Shown: one piece after another, positions 53,808 to 63,424 of the stretch | Layout: each line of letters starts with the position of its first letter | How positions within the stretch are numbered: position 1 is the first letter of the stretch | Assembly (NCBI GenBank): GCA_035504095.1 | Contig: DATJSN010000079.1 | Span: 1-64,000, forward strand | Direction of reading: 5' to 3' | From: DATJSN01 sp035504095 | GTDB taxonomy: Bacteria > Planctomycetota > Phycisphaerae > WQYP01 | DNA: 64,000 nucleotides | Translations under genes and position numbers: made by a program | The notes under the pieces: generated by a model | Databases searched by the model: none | The model's input: only the letters and a program-made list of their open reading frames with translations | What the model was told of the DNA's origin: nothing

Positions 53808-54794
53808 TTAAAGGTTCCTGGTTGGTGGAGTTGCCACCGCGATTTTCTTAAGAATGTCCTTCGCGCCGCGGCGATAGAGCGTATCAATCAACAGGTCGAA
53901 CAAACTCTCCAGTCCTCTTTGACCTTCCTGATCGGTTAAGAGTGTAGCGCGGGCGACGTCGCGACCGTCCGGCGTGGCGACAAACGCCCGCGCAATCCAT
54001 CCCCGTTGTTCTTTTCCATTAATTATTTCGCGCGGCGTTGCACAAACCCCGATGGGCGCCAGACAATTTCCTGCTAGTGTTTTAATAACTCGCCGTTCAA
54101 ACAGCAGTGCCGCCGTGGTCGGGGGGTGATTAATCTGCGCCACAATCTCCTGAAGCGAGCGATCTTCCGCACGGCTTTCGATAACCAATGTTCCCTGGCC
54201 GGCGCAGGGTATAAATTCATCCAGAGGAAGAATAACCGCTTCGGAATTCAATAAATGTGCTCGCTCCAGTCCCGCTTGCGCCAAAAACGTACCGGCGACA
54301 ATTCCTTCACGAACTTTCCGCAGGCGTGTTTCGATATTGCCGCGCAGCGCCTGGACGCGCAGATCAGAGCGAATGGCCAGCAGTTGCGCCTGACGCCGCA
54401 GCGATGACGTACCAACCAGGGCACCCTCCGGCAGATCTTTAATTTTTGCTGAGTTATGCCCTACCCAAACGTCATTGGACGCTCCTCGCGGTCCGGCGGC
54501 GGCGATTAGAAGCCCCGGCGCAATATCAACCGGCAAATCTTTGGCGGAGTGAATCGCCAGATCAACTTCCCCGGTCTGCAAAGCGGTTTCGAGTTCCTTA
54601 ACAAAAAGTCCTTTGCCTCCAAATTCCGCCAGCGGTTTATCGGCCTGTCGGTCGCCGCTGGTGGTGATATGGACAAGTTCAATAACGCGAACGCCGATAT
54701 GCGGGCGCAGCATTTGTGCGACAAGATTGGTCTGAGCCAGCGCCAGTAAACTGCCGCGGGTGCCTATTTTGATAACCTTTTGTCTATCGGACAT
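53808..54794 (-). CDS. hemC: Hydroxymethylbilane synthase (porphobilinogen deaminase)
   Basis: Joins four porphobilinogens into hydroxymethylbilane for haem and cobalamin. 328 residues from 54794: KIGTRGSLLALAQTNLVAQM, FVKELETALQTGEVDLAIHS AKDLP region, VGTSSLRRQAQLLAIRSDLR, AQAGLERAHLL and the dipyrromethane-binding Cys in LAGNCLAPIG. A GTG at 54848 would add 18 residues; the start is uncertain. The divergent 16S unit begins just upstream. Confidence 0.93.
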   Translation of the reverse strand: MSDRQKVIKIGTRGSLLALAQTNLVAQMLRPHIGVRVIELVHITTSGDRQADKPLAEFGGKGLFVKELETALQTGEVDLAIHSAKDLPVDIAPGLLIAAAGPRGASNDVWVGHNSAKIKDLPEGALVGTSSLRRQAQLLAIRSDLRVQALRGNIETRLRKVREGIVAGTFLAQAGLERAHLLNSEAVILPLDEFIPCAGQGTLVIESRAEDRSLQEIVAQINHPPTTAALLFERRVIKTLAGNCLAPIGVCATPREIINGKEQRGWIARAFVATPDGRDVARATLLTDQEGQRGLESLFDLLIDTLYRRGAKDILKKIAVATPPTRNL

Positions 54795-54884
54795 AGTTTG
54801 TAGTTTATAGATGACAAAGCTGTGCGTTTCCACCAGCGTTTCCGTCACTTGCCTTTTACAGCCCGCCCTGATATTCTAGTAACA

Positions 54885-54958
54885 GTCGGCCTACGGCTAT
54901 ATGCACCGCATATCACCGTAAGCCGACATCGCATTTATGGTCCAAAAGGTCATAAATG
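54885..54958. repeat. Two inverted repeats before the 16S promoter
   Basis: GTCGGCCTACGGCTATATGC pairs with the complement in GCATATCACCGTAAGCCGAC (54885-54927; 17 of 20). Directly after, CATTTATG pairs with CATAAATG (54932-54958, perfect). Neither is followed by a T-run. They lie between hemC and the -35 of rrs P1, so they could be operators or a control element. Confidence 0.55.
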
Positions 54959-54989
54959 TTGCCAGGCGGTGTAAATTTTCGCACCACGC

Positions 54990-55018
54990 TTGACGAAAAT
55001 TTAATACTTTGCTATTCT
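54990..55018 (+). promoter_or_regulatory. 16S rRNA promoter P1
   Basis: TTGACG (54990-54995), a 17-bp spacer, then TATTCT (55013-55018): a close sigma-70-type match. Transcription would begin near 55025. Confidence 0.7.
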
Positions 55019-55092
55019 GCTCGTCCCTCTGGGAATCATACTTTGGTCCCGTGGGTCACAACACGGGGCTTATTTTTAAAGCTTTTTGCGTG

Positions 55093-55121
55093 TTGACTTG
55101 GGCTGGGAGCCGGTTTTTATA
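55093..55121 (+). promoter_or_regulatory. 16S rRNA promoter P2
   Basis: A second unit, TTGACT (55093-55098), 17 bp, TTTATA (55116-55121). A tandem arrangement before boxA is normal for rRNA genes. Confidence 0.55.
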
Positions 55122-55142
55122 CCGGAATCCTGAGTCTGGGTA

Positions 55143-55154
55143 TGCTCTTTGACA
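55143..55154 (+). promoter_or_regulatory. boxA antitermination site
   Basis: TGCTCTTTGACA matches the boxA of rRNA leaders, which binds NusB/S10 and prevents premature termination. It follows P2 by about 20 bases. Confidence 0.75.
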
Positions 55155-55175
55155 AGTGAACATGGTTAGGACGCC
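55152..55175 (+). other. 5' arm of pre-16S processing stalk
   Basis: ACAAGTGAACATGGTTAGGA plus CGCC is complementary to 57379-57403 with one mismatch over 24 bp. It forms the expected RNase III stalk that encloses the 16S. The 370-nt leader between this arm and 16S contains further hairpins (for example TTCAGGAC with GTCCTGAA near 55268-55323). Confidence 0.8.
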
Positions 55176-55541
55176 ACGAGGATGTGGCAGGCTGCTTTGC
55201 AGCACACAAGCTTATCGCAAGGTAAGTTTGGCAAGCCGGCCTGCGTCATGTTTGCCGTGCCTTAACGGGTGCGGCGTTCAGGACATCTCTCGTGTGCAAG
55301 TTGACTATAAGACGTCCTGAAGTCGCTCCCGATTTCAGGACGCAAGCCAAGTCACTTTGAGAAAACCTGAGTTTTTCGCATCCGACTGAACCGCTCTAGC
55401 CAGCGGCCAAGTCGAGATGCGGGTTGGGTTGTTCCGGCTTGCCGGACGATCCAACTTAAGTTTTGCCAAAAGGCAAACCTTCATTTTGTACGCCTCCGGC
55501 CAAAGCGGGTTACACCGCGAGTAGTCGGATAAACGACATAT

Positions 55542-57074
<1,533 letters not shown>

Positions 57075-57378
57075 GAGGATTTTTCTAGATCACGGTCTTT
57101 TGCGTCCGGCTCAATTTAGTTTATTTAAAACATCAACCGCCGCCGGCGGCACGAGGCAGTCCCGAATTGGATTGCCGTTGACCTGCCACCGCGTGCATGG
57201 CCTCTCACAGCGGCTGTGCACCAAGCGAAACGTTGAAGAACAGGTTTTCGATTCATTTCGGAATCCTGAGTTGAACCGGCGAAAAGAAGTGTGGAGTAAT
57301 CCACCCGTGTACGTCAGAACGTGCTCGTCCGAAAGATTGCAATATCCTTCGGGCCGATTGCGGCAACGCAACTCCGGC

Positions 57379-57403
57379 GGCGTCCTAACCATATTCACTT
57401 GTT
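57379..57403 (+). other. 3' arm of pre-16S processing stalk
   Basis: GGCGTCCTAACCATATTCAC and TTGTT complement 55152-55175. The 300 nt between the 16S end and this arm contain no tRNA; small frames there are spurious. Confidence 0.8.
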
Positions 57404-57421
57404 AAGAAAATCTTAATACAA

Positions 57422-57460
57422 AAACCGGTCGGCGCTTCGCACGTCCGCCGGTTTTATTAT
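57422..57460 (+). terminator. Terminator of the 16S unit
   Basis: AAACCGG / CCGGTTT arms close around an inner stem-loop (GTCGGCGCTTCGCACGTCCG), followed by TTATTATT. It lies 18 nt after the 3' processing arm. The remaining 57461-57594 is AT-rich and leads to the desaturase gene. Confidence 0.65.
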
Positions 57461-57594
57461 TGCGCTGTGTTGTTTGAGACGAAATTTTAGTGACAAAAAT
57501 ACAAATTTATTATATTATTTGGGTTAAGTGAAAAGGGTATTCTCTGTCATCTGATCCGCCAATTTTTGCTACCCACCAGGAAGTCCTTCGCAGC

Positions 57595-58542
57595 ATGGAG
57601 TCCTTTGTAGGGGAGAATCTACAGTTTCTTTCTACTGCGGATCGTGCCTGGCAACCCACGGATTACCTCCCTGACTTAAACGCCGAGAACTGGCGAAAAG
57701 AACTCGAAGATTTCCGCGCCATGGCCCAGCAGATTTCCGATGAGGCTCTGGTTGTACTTGTTGGCGACATGGTCACGGAAGAAGCTTTGCCAAGTTATGC
57801 CGTATCGCTCAACCTGATTGCCCAGGATCAAGAGGGTGATAGTGACAGACCATGGGCGACATGGCTGCGCGGCTGGACTTCCGAAGAGAACCGTCATGGT
57901 GATCTACTCAACGCTTATCTGCGCCTCACAGGACGTGTGGATATGCGCAGTATTGAGGTAACCATCCACCACCTCCTCGCCGGCGGCTTTAACCCCAAAG
58001 CTTATCCCGATCCTTACGGGGGTCTTGTGTATACTTCTTTTCAGGAGCGTGCAACGAAAGTGTCGCATGGAAATGTCGGAAAAATGGCCATGGAACAGGG
58101 TGACGCGAACCTGGCCAAAATCTGCCAGCGCATCGCCGGCGATGAATCGCGCCATGAAACGTTCTACACCAGAATGGTCGGGCGTATCATGGAGATCGAT
58201 CCGATCGGCGGGTTGTTGGCCTTCCGGCAAATGCTTCGCAGCCTGATCGCCATGCCGGGACGGTTGATGTATGACGGAAAGGATCCCGACTTATTTGATC
58301 ATTTCGCCCTCATCGCCCAACGTATCGGTGCATACACGGTATACGATTATGCCGAGATCATCGACCATCTTGTTAAAACATGGGCCATAGCGGGGTTATC
58401 CGTGAGCGGCGACGCCGCCAAGGCACAGGAATATCTGTGCCGGCAAGCTGAACGGTATTTATCACATGCCGAGAAAATCGCCGCCTATCAATCCACCCAG
58501 GCAGCAGTGGCCTTCAGTTGGATTTATAATCGAAAAGTCTAA
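57595..58542 (+). CDS. Acyl-ACP desaturase (stearoyl-ACP delta-9 type)
   Basis: A soluble ferritin-like di-iron enzyme that puts a double bond in an acyl chain on acyl carrier protein. 315 residues resembling the plant plastid enzyme: WQPTDYLPD, VVLVGDMVTEEALPSY, WTSEENRHGDLLNAYLRLTG, YTSFQERATKVSHGN, AGDESRHETFYTRMVGRIME, LMYDGKDPDLFDHFALIAQR and ending FSWIYNRKV. All Glu/His iron ligands in those motifs are kept. The ATG used may not be the true start, since family similarity (HQEVLRSMESF like EIFKSLDNW) continues upstream; the only in-frame option before the stop at 57529 is CTG at 57544 after AAAAGGG. Confidence 0.92.
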   Translation: MESFVGENLQFLSTADRAWQPTDYLPDLNAENWRKELEDFRAMAQQISDEALVVLVGDMVTEEALPSYAVSLNLIAQDQEGDSDRPWATWLRGWTSEENRHGDLLNAYLRLTGRVDMRSIEVTIHHLLAGGFNPKAYPDPYGGLVYTSFQERATKVSHGNVGKMAMEQGDANLAKICQRIAGDESRHETFYTRMVGRIMEIDPIGGLLAFRQMLRSLIAMPGRLMYDGKDPDLFDHFALIAQRIGAYTVYDYAEIIDHLVKTWAIAGLSVSGDAAKAQEYLCRQAERYLSHAEKIAAYQSTQAAVAFSWIYNRKV

Positions 58543-58678
58543 GCACCTCTCAAACTGGATTCATCGGAAATTTTCAACATATCTACCGGGATAGACTCTT
58601 AATGGAATAGGCTCTTAAGCCCAAACAAGGTATAATAGCCGAGGTTGATCATCTGTCGACCTTATAATGAGGTGAACT

Positions 58679-58999
58679 ATGGCAAAATTCACGATCCGAG
58701 TCGTGCTCAACGGTAATCCCAGTGATGACGACTATAGGAAACTTCATCGTGCCATGCGCAGGAAGGGATTCACCAATCTTATATTCAGCACAAAGTCCAA
58801 AAAGTGGCTGCGGCTTCCGCATTCCGAATACAACCGGAGCGATGGAGTTGCCAAAGATGCGGTACGTTTGGCTGCACAAAATGCCGCTAGTACTGTAAGT
58901 CACGATTACCAGGTGCTTGTAACCGAATCGAACGGTCGTACATGGTACAACCTGGACATGGCGACCATGGATGAAATCAAAAGTGAAGAGCGGTCGTAG
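58679..58999 (+). CDS. GhoS/DUF2622-like small protein
   Basis: 106 residues: MAKFTIRVVLNGNPSDDDYR, LHRAMRRKGFTNLIFS, LPHSEYNRSDGVAKDAVRLA, AAQNAASTVSHDYQVLVTES and NGRTWYNLDM. This fits the DUF2622 family, to which the E. coli GhoS antitoxin (an endoribonuclease acting on ghoT mRNA) belongs. The recall is approximate. GAGGTG (58669-58674) precedes the start and a TATAAT lies at 58631-58636. No GhoT-like 50-60 residue membrane toxin is seen beside it. The last two bases of its stop codon are the first bases of MITE copy 3. Confidence 0.6.
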   Translation: MAKFTIRVVLNGNPSDDDYRKLHRAMRRKGFTNLIFSTKSKKWLRLPHSEYNRSDGVAKDAVRLAAQNAASTVSHDYQVLVTESNGRTWYNLDMATMDEIKSEERS

Positions 59000-59153
59000 A
59001 GCCTGTAACAAAATAAGATAAGGCACTGGCGCCTGGGGATTTTGGTCCCAGACAAGCAGCTTCAACGATGCCAGTATTCAAATACAATACAGCGTGGCGA
59101 AGCAACGACGTATAGGACCAACGCGGCTCCCAGCTTATTTTGTTAGAGGCTCT
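58998..59153 (+). mobile_element. MITE-like element, internally deleted copy 3
   Basis: About 156 bp bounded by AGAGCCTGTAACAAAATAAG and CTTATTTTGTTAGAGGCTCT. It follows copy 1 base by base in the outer parts (GGTCCCAGACAAGCAGCTTC; ATACAATACAGCG; CAACGCGGCTCCCAGCTT) but lacks about 120 bp from the middle, which removes the large GTTGGG...CCCAAC hairpin. It begins inside the GhoS-like stop codon and ends 5 bp before the TTG start of the next gene. Confidence 0.7.
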
Positions 59154-59158
59154 TTTAA

Positions 59159-59974
59159 TTGAATATTCTGGTCCCCGATAAGCCGGAACTCTACTTTCTG
59201 ATCATCGCCGGCAGCGCCGGCGTCACAGGGATCGTTCTCTGGGCGGATGCAGTTCGCTGGGCGCGGGCGCTCTTAACCCTCTTGCTCGCCGAAGTGGGCG
59301 CGGACATCGGCTGGCTTGCGCCATATCTCTGGCATTGGAATCTTTCACCCATCACCACCATGATCTGCGGCGTGGCTGCCGGTATATTTTTAGGCGCACT
59401 GTTATTTCGGCCGATTCAGGCTTTGCTCCTGGCGGGGTTTCTCGCGCTGCTCTCAGCCGGTTCTCTGGCCTGTGACTATGGAGCTTTTCATTCACCGCCG
59501 GAATTTAAGCCGGTCGCAACGGCTCATGCCGATTCGGTCGTTGAGATTAAATCACTGGCCGCCGAGGTTTCAGTCTTGCCCCCTGTTGAGTCATCCATCA
59601 AAAGTATCTGCGGTTACGCTCAAAATCAGATGGAAAAATTAACTGCCATACAACGTTCTGAAGTCTACGCCTTGGGCGTTGGAGTATTTCTTATCGTTTT
59701 GCTGTTGGGATTGCTTTTTGTGCATGTCGCCAGCATGATCGGCGGCGCATGGCTGGGCGCCATTTTTATGGTTTGGTCGGGATGTATATTTTTACAATAT
59801 TTTCGTCCATCAGCCTTCACCTGGGTTATTCAGCACAATCTTACAACGTGGGCCATGATTGTGTTGGCTGTTTCAGGCATGGCGATTCAATCGCACACGA
59901 TCCTTGAAAAACAGAAAAAATCCGATGACAAAAAGAAGAAGAAATCCGCGAAAAAATCCGAAGATAAGGCATAA
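59159..59974 (+). CDS. Multi-pass membrane protein with Lys-rich tail
   Basis: 271 residues with about seven hydrophobic helices: YFLIIAGSAGVTGIVLWADA, ALLTLLLAEVGADIGWLAPY and GIFLGALLFRPIQALLLAGF in the first 100 residues. An outer loop of about 60 residues follows, then VGVFLIVLLLGLLFVHVASM and two more. It ends in a strongly basic tail (EKQKKSDDKKKKKSAKKSED). No family is recognised. The start is TTG and its only ribosome-site candidate (AGAGG, 59145-59149) belongs to MITE copy 3. The next gene is a similar membrane protein. Confidence 0.6.
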   Translation: MNILVPDKPELYFLIIAGSAGVTGIVLWADAVRWARALLTLLLAEVGADIGWLAPYLWHWNLSPITTMICGVAAGIFLGALLFRPIQALLLAGFLALLSAGSLACDYGAFHSPPEFKPVATAHADSVVEIKSLAAEVSVLPPVESSIKSICGYAQNQMEKLTAIQRSEVYALGVGVFLIVLLLGLLFVHVASMIGGAWLGAIFMVWSGCIFLQYFRPSAFTWVIQHNLTTWAMIVLAVSGMAIQSHTILEKQKKSDDKKKKKSAKKSEDKA

Positions 59975-60021
59975 CAGTCAGCCTTGGGGTAGGATTCCAC
60001 GCCGAAACATAATGAGGTTTC

Positions 60022-60669
60022 ATGGACTCCCTGGTCATTCAACCTGTCGGCTTGCCGGTGCATATTGTCCGGGAAATATATTTACCCTGGGACGCGGTGC
60101 TTGTCGTCATAGGGGCCTTGATCCTTTTTACCGCATGGCGCAGCCATCGAGCCGTCATCATGGCCAATTGTGCCGCCGTCGGTTGGTACATTGGCATGTA
60201 CCTTGTGCATTGGTCGCTGCTGGCTACAATCGCCGCGGCCCTTGGCGGCACCCTGATTGGCTTATTTCTGGTGCCGTTAATGCGCGTCGCGGCCATAGTC
60301 GCTGGTGCGGTAACGGGATGCATGGCTGGTCTGGCCCTTTGGAGCATTTACCACCAGCCGCCCGACTATCGCTGGATAGCTGCCGCCATCGGGCTGCTGA
60401 TTTTGGCAGTCGCGGGATTGTATCTGTTTACAGTGGGTGTGATTGTTTTTTGTACCCTCGAAGGTGCGGTCCTGGCCGTTTTGGGCTCCCTGGGTTTATT
60501 GCTTAATGTCGGGCCGTCGGAGTGGAAGCCTCAATTGAATCGGGATATTTTTCATAATCCCATGAACTCCATCGCCTTGATTGTGGGCCTTAGTTGCCTG
60601 GGATTGCTTTTTCAGTATTGGCGGTATTCTTGCGCTCAGGAGCAGCGCCAAGAGGCTTCTCATGCCTAA
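60022..60669 (+). CDS. Multi-pass membrane protein
   Basis: 215 residues with about six helices (AVLVVIGALILFTAWRSHRA; GLFLVPLMRVAAIVAGAVTG; AAIGLLILAVAGLYLFTVGV; VLAVLGSLGLLLNVGPSEWK). It resembles the N-terminal half of the preceding protein in size and pattern and may form a complex with it. No family is known to me. ATG at 60022 follows AATGAGG. Its stop overlaps the next start by 8 bp. Confidence 0.6.
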   Translation: MDSLVIQPVGLPVHIVREIYLPWDAVLVVIGALILFTAWRSHRAVIMANCAAVGWYIGMYLVHWSLLATIAAALGGTLIGLFLVPLMRVAAIVAGAVTGCMAGLALWSIYHQPPDYRWIAAAIGLLILAVAGLYLFTVGVIVFCTLEGAVLAVLGSLGLLLNVGPSEWKPQLNRDIFHNPMNSIALIVGLSCLGLLFQYWRYSCAQEQRQEASHA

Positions 60670-61450
60670 AACCGCACAAAACATTCGCGCCGCATTGGCG
60701 CTGGACGCTCTTGGCGGCGATTTACGGGAGGCAATTCAAATCGCCGCGGAAACTGGGTTTGGCTCCGTGGCGCTGGGTATTTGGCATCCGCAGATTAATA
60801 GCGCGGATTTCGGCGTCACCGCGCGAAGGGATTTCAAACGGCTTTTAAAATCCAAAAATTTAAGCCTTGCTTGCGTGCGCGCAGGTATTGGTCCGGACGG
60901 AATATTTGGGGCTAAAACCGTGGATTCCTGCATTACCGCCGGACTCAAAGCCATTGAACTGGCCGTCGATCTGGGCGCGCCTTGGGTGTCGTTATATATC
61001 GGCGAACCCCCGAACGATTCAAACAAAGTTTCCGCAATTTCCACAACTTTAAATGAACCGCTCACTCAAGCCGATGCTACCGGAATTTCCTTAGCGATTA
61101 GTTCCGGCGGAGTCGATTTCCTCGGCGCGCTTTTCAAAAACAATCCTCCAGGGCACTTGGCGGCAAACTTGGATACCCTGAAAATTCTTTCGGCCGGACA
61201 TTCCATAGGCGATGCATTAAAAGTTCTCGCCGGCCATATTGGAATCTGGACTTGCGCTGACGCTTCTGGTTCCGGCCCGGCCGCTCGTCCCACACCGCTG
61301 GGCGCTGGCACAGTGCCTTTGGCGGATATTGTCGCGCTTCTGAAAGAACAGGATTTTGCCGGGCCGATTGTGGTTGATGTCCGGAGTCTGCCCAATCCCT
61401 CGCAGGCGATTGCACGGGCTGCGAAAGTCCTGTCTAAACTATTGATGTAA
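60662..61450 (+). CDS. Sugar phosphate isomerase/epimerase-like TIM-barrel protein
   Basis: 262 residues resembling the AP-endonuclease-2/xylose-isomerase-like TIM barrel: AALALDALGGDLREAIQIAA, VALGIWHPQINSADFGV, ELAVDLGAPWVSLYIG and a C-terminal GAGTVPLADIVALLKEQDF / PIVVDVRSLPNPSQAI. The usual metal ligands are weak in the middle, so the activity is uncertain. The start at 60662 follows AGAGG by 6 bp. Coupled to the previous gene by overlap and followed by birA 2 bp later. Confidence 0.7.
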   Translation: MPKTAQNIRAALALDALGGDLREAIQIAAETGFGSVALGIWHPQINSADFGVTARRDFKRLLKSKNLSLACVRAGIGPDGIFGAKTVDSCITAGLKAIELAVDLGAPWVSLYIGEPPNDSNKVSAISTTLNEPLTQADATGISLAISSGGVDFLGALFKNNPPGHLAANLDTLKILSAGHSIGDALKVLAGHIGIWTCADASGSGPAARPTPLGAGTVPLADIVALLKEQDFAGPIVVDVRSLPNPSQAIARAAKVLSKLLM

Positions 61451-61452
61451 TC

Positions 61453-62259
61453 ATGATGAGCCATAACCAGAGAACGGCGCAACATCAGCATTGGAACATC
61501 CACCGATACACCGCCGTTGCCTCCACGCATGAACTGGCCTTAACCGAGGCACGACGCATCATTGATACTGCATCCACATCCAATGTTCGCACGGCGTATG
61601 TCGCTAACGAACAATCAAACGGCTACGGCCAGCACGGCCGCAAGTGGCTCAGCCCGGCAGGGGGGCTGTATTTGAGCATGATATTCCCCGATATGCCCAG
61701 CACCGTGCAGCCACGTTTGCCGCTGGTGATGGGAATTGCTGTTGCGACATGCATCGAGCGCCTTGGAATTCCCAGAACGATGATCCGTTGGCCCAATGAT
61801 GTTCTGATTGCAGGTAAAAAAGTCGCAGGCGTGCTTTCCCAGGCGGTTTATGCCGGTTCGCGAAACGCCGCGGTCGTAGGCATTGGTTTGAACCTCAATA
61901 CTGATCTGGCGGTACTGGGCTCGCAGGTCAGCCGATCCTCAACGAGCGTCGCTGCATTTACCAACTCCACACTTGATCCCGAAACCACTTTGACCATGCT
62001 GCTTGAACAAGTCGATATGGTCGCCGATCATTTGCTCGCCGGTCGTTGGGAAACTCTTTATGGTGAGCTTAAATCGCGCGATGCGCTCCAGGGATGTCTT
62101 GTGAGTTTACGTGCCGCGGACCAGGTGATGACGGGAAGGGCGGACGGCTTTGCAGATGACGGAAGTTTAAGACTTCATACGGCGGATGGCGTAAAACTGG
62201 TTTCCAGTGGAACCATTCAAACAGTAAATGGAGATCCCATTCGATATGATGAAAAGTAA
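61453..62259 (+). CDS. birA: Biotin-[acetyl-CoA-carboxylase] ligase
   Basis: Attaches biotin to carboxyl carrier protein. 268 residues without the N-terminal HTH of E. coli BirA, so it is the monofunctional type. The catalytic core is present: VANEQSNGYGQHGRKWLSPA (GRGRxGRxW-like, with Gln in place of Arg), GGLYLSMIFP, IRWPNDVLIAGKKVAGVLSQ and VVGIGLNLN, with a small C-terminal SH3-like domain (SGTIQTVNG). Co-transcribed after the TIM-barrel gene. ATG codons at 61453 and 61456 are equally possible starts. Confidence 0.9.
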   Translation: MMSHNQRTAQHQHWNIHRYTAVASTHELALTEARRIIDTASTSNVRTAYVANEQSNGYGQHGRKWLSPAGGLYLSMIFPDMPSTVQPRLPLVMGIAVATCIERLGIPRTMIRWPNDVLIAGKKVAGVLSQAVYAGSRNAAVVGIGLNLNTDLAVLGSQVSRSSTSVAAFTNSTLDPETTLTMLLEQVDMVADHLLAGRWETLYGELKSRDALQGCLVSLRAADQVMTGRADGFADDGSLRLHTADGVKLVSSGTIQTVNGDPIRYDEK

Positions 62260-62284
62260 GGCTTTTTCCGAAAAAATTATCCGA

Positions 62285-62313
62285 TTTCCAAATAAAAAGC
62301 TTTCACCTATAAT
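62285..62313 (+). promoter_or_regulatory. Putative cysK promoter
   Basis: TTTCCA (62285-62290), a 17-bp spacer and a perfect TATAAT (62308-62313), 37 bp before the cysK start. Confidence 0.5.
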
Positions 62314-62350
62314 TCCGCTATGAATGGAGGAAATTCTAAAGGAGATTCTT

Positions 62351-63304
62351 ATGCCGGGGCTTTACTCTGACATCACCAAAACCATGGGCAACACGCCATT
62401 GGTCCGGATCAACCGCATGATTCCGCCGGGTGGCGCTACCGTTTATGCCAAGTGCGAGTTTTTTAACCCGCTGGGCAGCGTCAAAGACCGCATTGGCGTG
62501 GCCATGATCGAAGCCGCCGAACGCGAAGGCAAAATCAACAAAGACACGCATATCTTGGAAGCGACCAGCGGTAACACCGGTATTGCCCTGGCGTTTGTCG
62601 CCGCGGCCAAGGGCTATAAGCTCACCCTCTACATGCCTGAAAGCATGTCTCTGGAGCGCCGCAAGCTCTTGCGAATTCTTGGCGCCAATTTGGTGCTCAC
62701 ACCCGCCGCTGAAGGCATGCCCGGCGCCATTCGCCGCTGCAACGAAGCCGCCGCTGCGGATAAAAACGCATTAATCGCCAAACAGTTTGAAAATCCCGCT
62801 AACGTCGACATTCACATTAAAACCACCGCCGAGGAAATCTGGCGCGACACCGACGGCAAAGTCGACGCCATTATTTCCGCGGTTGGTACCGGTGGCACCA
62901 TCAGCGGCGTGGCGACGGTCATCAAAAAGCGCAATCCGAATTTCAAAGCCATCGCCGTCGAACCGGCCGGCTCGCCCGTGATTACGCAAACTAAAACCGG
63001 CCAGCCTCTAAAGCCCGGCCCGCATAAAATCCAGGGTACCGGCGCCGGCTTTATTCCCAAAAACCTCTACGTCGATCTGGTCGATGAAGTTATTACGGTA
63101 ACCAACGAAGACGCTTTTGAATGGGCGCGTCGTCTGGCGCGTGAGGAAGGCATCCTCGCGGGTATCAGTTCCGGCGCTAATATGTGGGCAGCCGCCCAGG
63201 TCGCCGCGCGTCCGGAATATAAGGGTAAAACCATCGTGACCGTTATGTGCAGCACCGGCGAGCGTTACATCAGCACCGCCATGTTTGAAGGATTGGACGT
63301 GTAG
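62351..63304 (+). CDS. cysK: Cysteine synthase A
   Basis: O-acetylserine sulfhydrylase, PLP-dependent. 317 residues: [37 protein letters not shown] stretch with the PLP Lys45 (LGSVKDR), [20 protein letters not shown] (substrate loop), [16 protein letters not shown] (phosphate loop), GAGFIPKNL and [16 protein letters not shown] is at 62340-62344, 6 bp before the ATG at 62351; the longer frame to 62324 is not family-like. A terminator follows. Confidence 0.95.
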   Translation: MPGLYSDITKTMGNTPLVRINRMIPPGGATVYAKCEFFNPLGSVKDRIGVAMIEAAEREGKINKDTHILEATSGNTGIALAFVAAAKGYKLTLYMPESMSLERRKLLRILGANLVLTPAAEGMPGAIRRCNEAAAADKNALIAKQFENPANVDIHIKTTAEEIWRDTDGKVDAIISAVGTGGTISGVATVIKKRNPNFKAIAVEPAGSPVITQTKTGQPLKPGPHKIQGTGAGFIPKNLYVDLVDEVITVTNEDAFEWARRLAREEGILAGISSGANMWAAAQVAARPEYKGKTIVTVMCSTGERYISTAMFEGLDV

Positions 63305-63376
63305 CGTCTCAGAGTGCCGGCAGGCACGCTCCTAGTTCCGTGGTTTCTTGGTCAAAATTTGCAAATTGAAAACTTC

Positions 63377-63412
63377 AAACTGCGGCGTGACTTTGTCACG
63401 CTGCAGTTTTAT
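63377..63412 (+). terminator. Rho-independent terminator after cysK
   Basis: AAACTGCGGCGTGAC (63377-63391), loop TTT, then GTCACGCTGCAGTTT (63395-63409): 15 bp with one G-U pair, followed by a T. A-rich sequence upstream could let it act weakly on the other strand. Confidence 0.75.
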
Positions 63413-63424
63413 GGCATCATAGAT

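Noticed and set aside
58588..58632. Further MITE end near TAGACTCTTAATGGAATAGG and AGGCTCTTAAGCCC
   Set aside because: Only about 12 of 20 bases match the terminal repeat; too weak to separate from chance.
59859..60506. 215-codon plus-strand frame
   Set aside because: Crosses two membrane-protein genes in another phase and is rich in Arg, Cys and Gly, as expected of a shadow.
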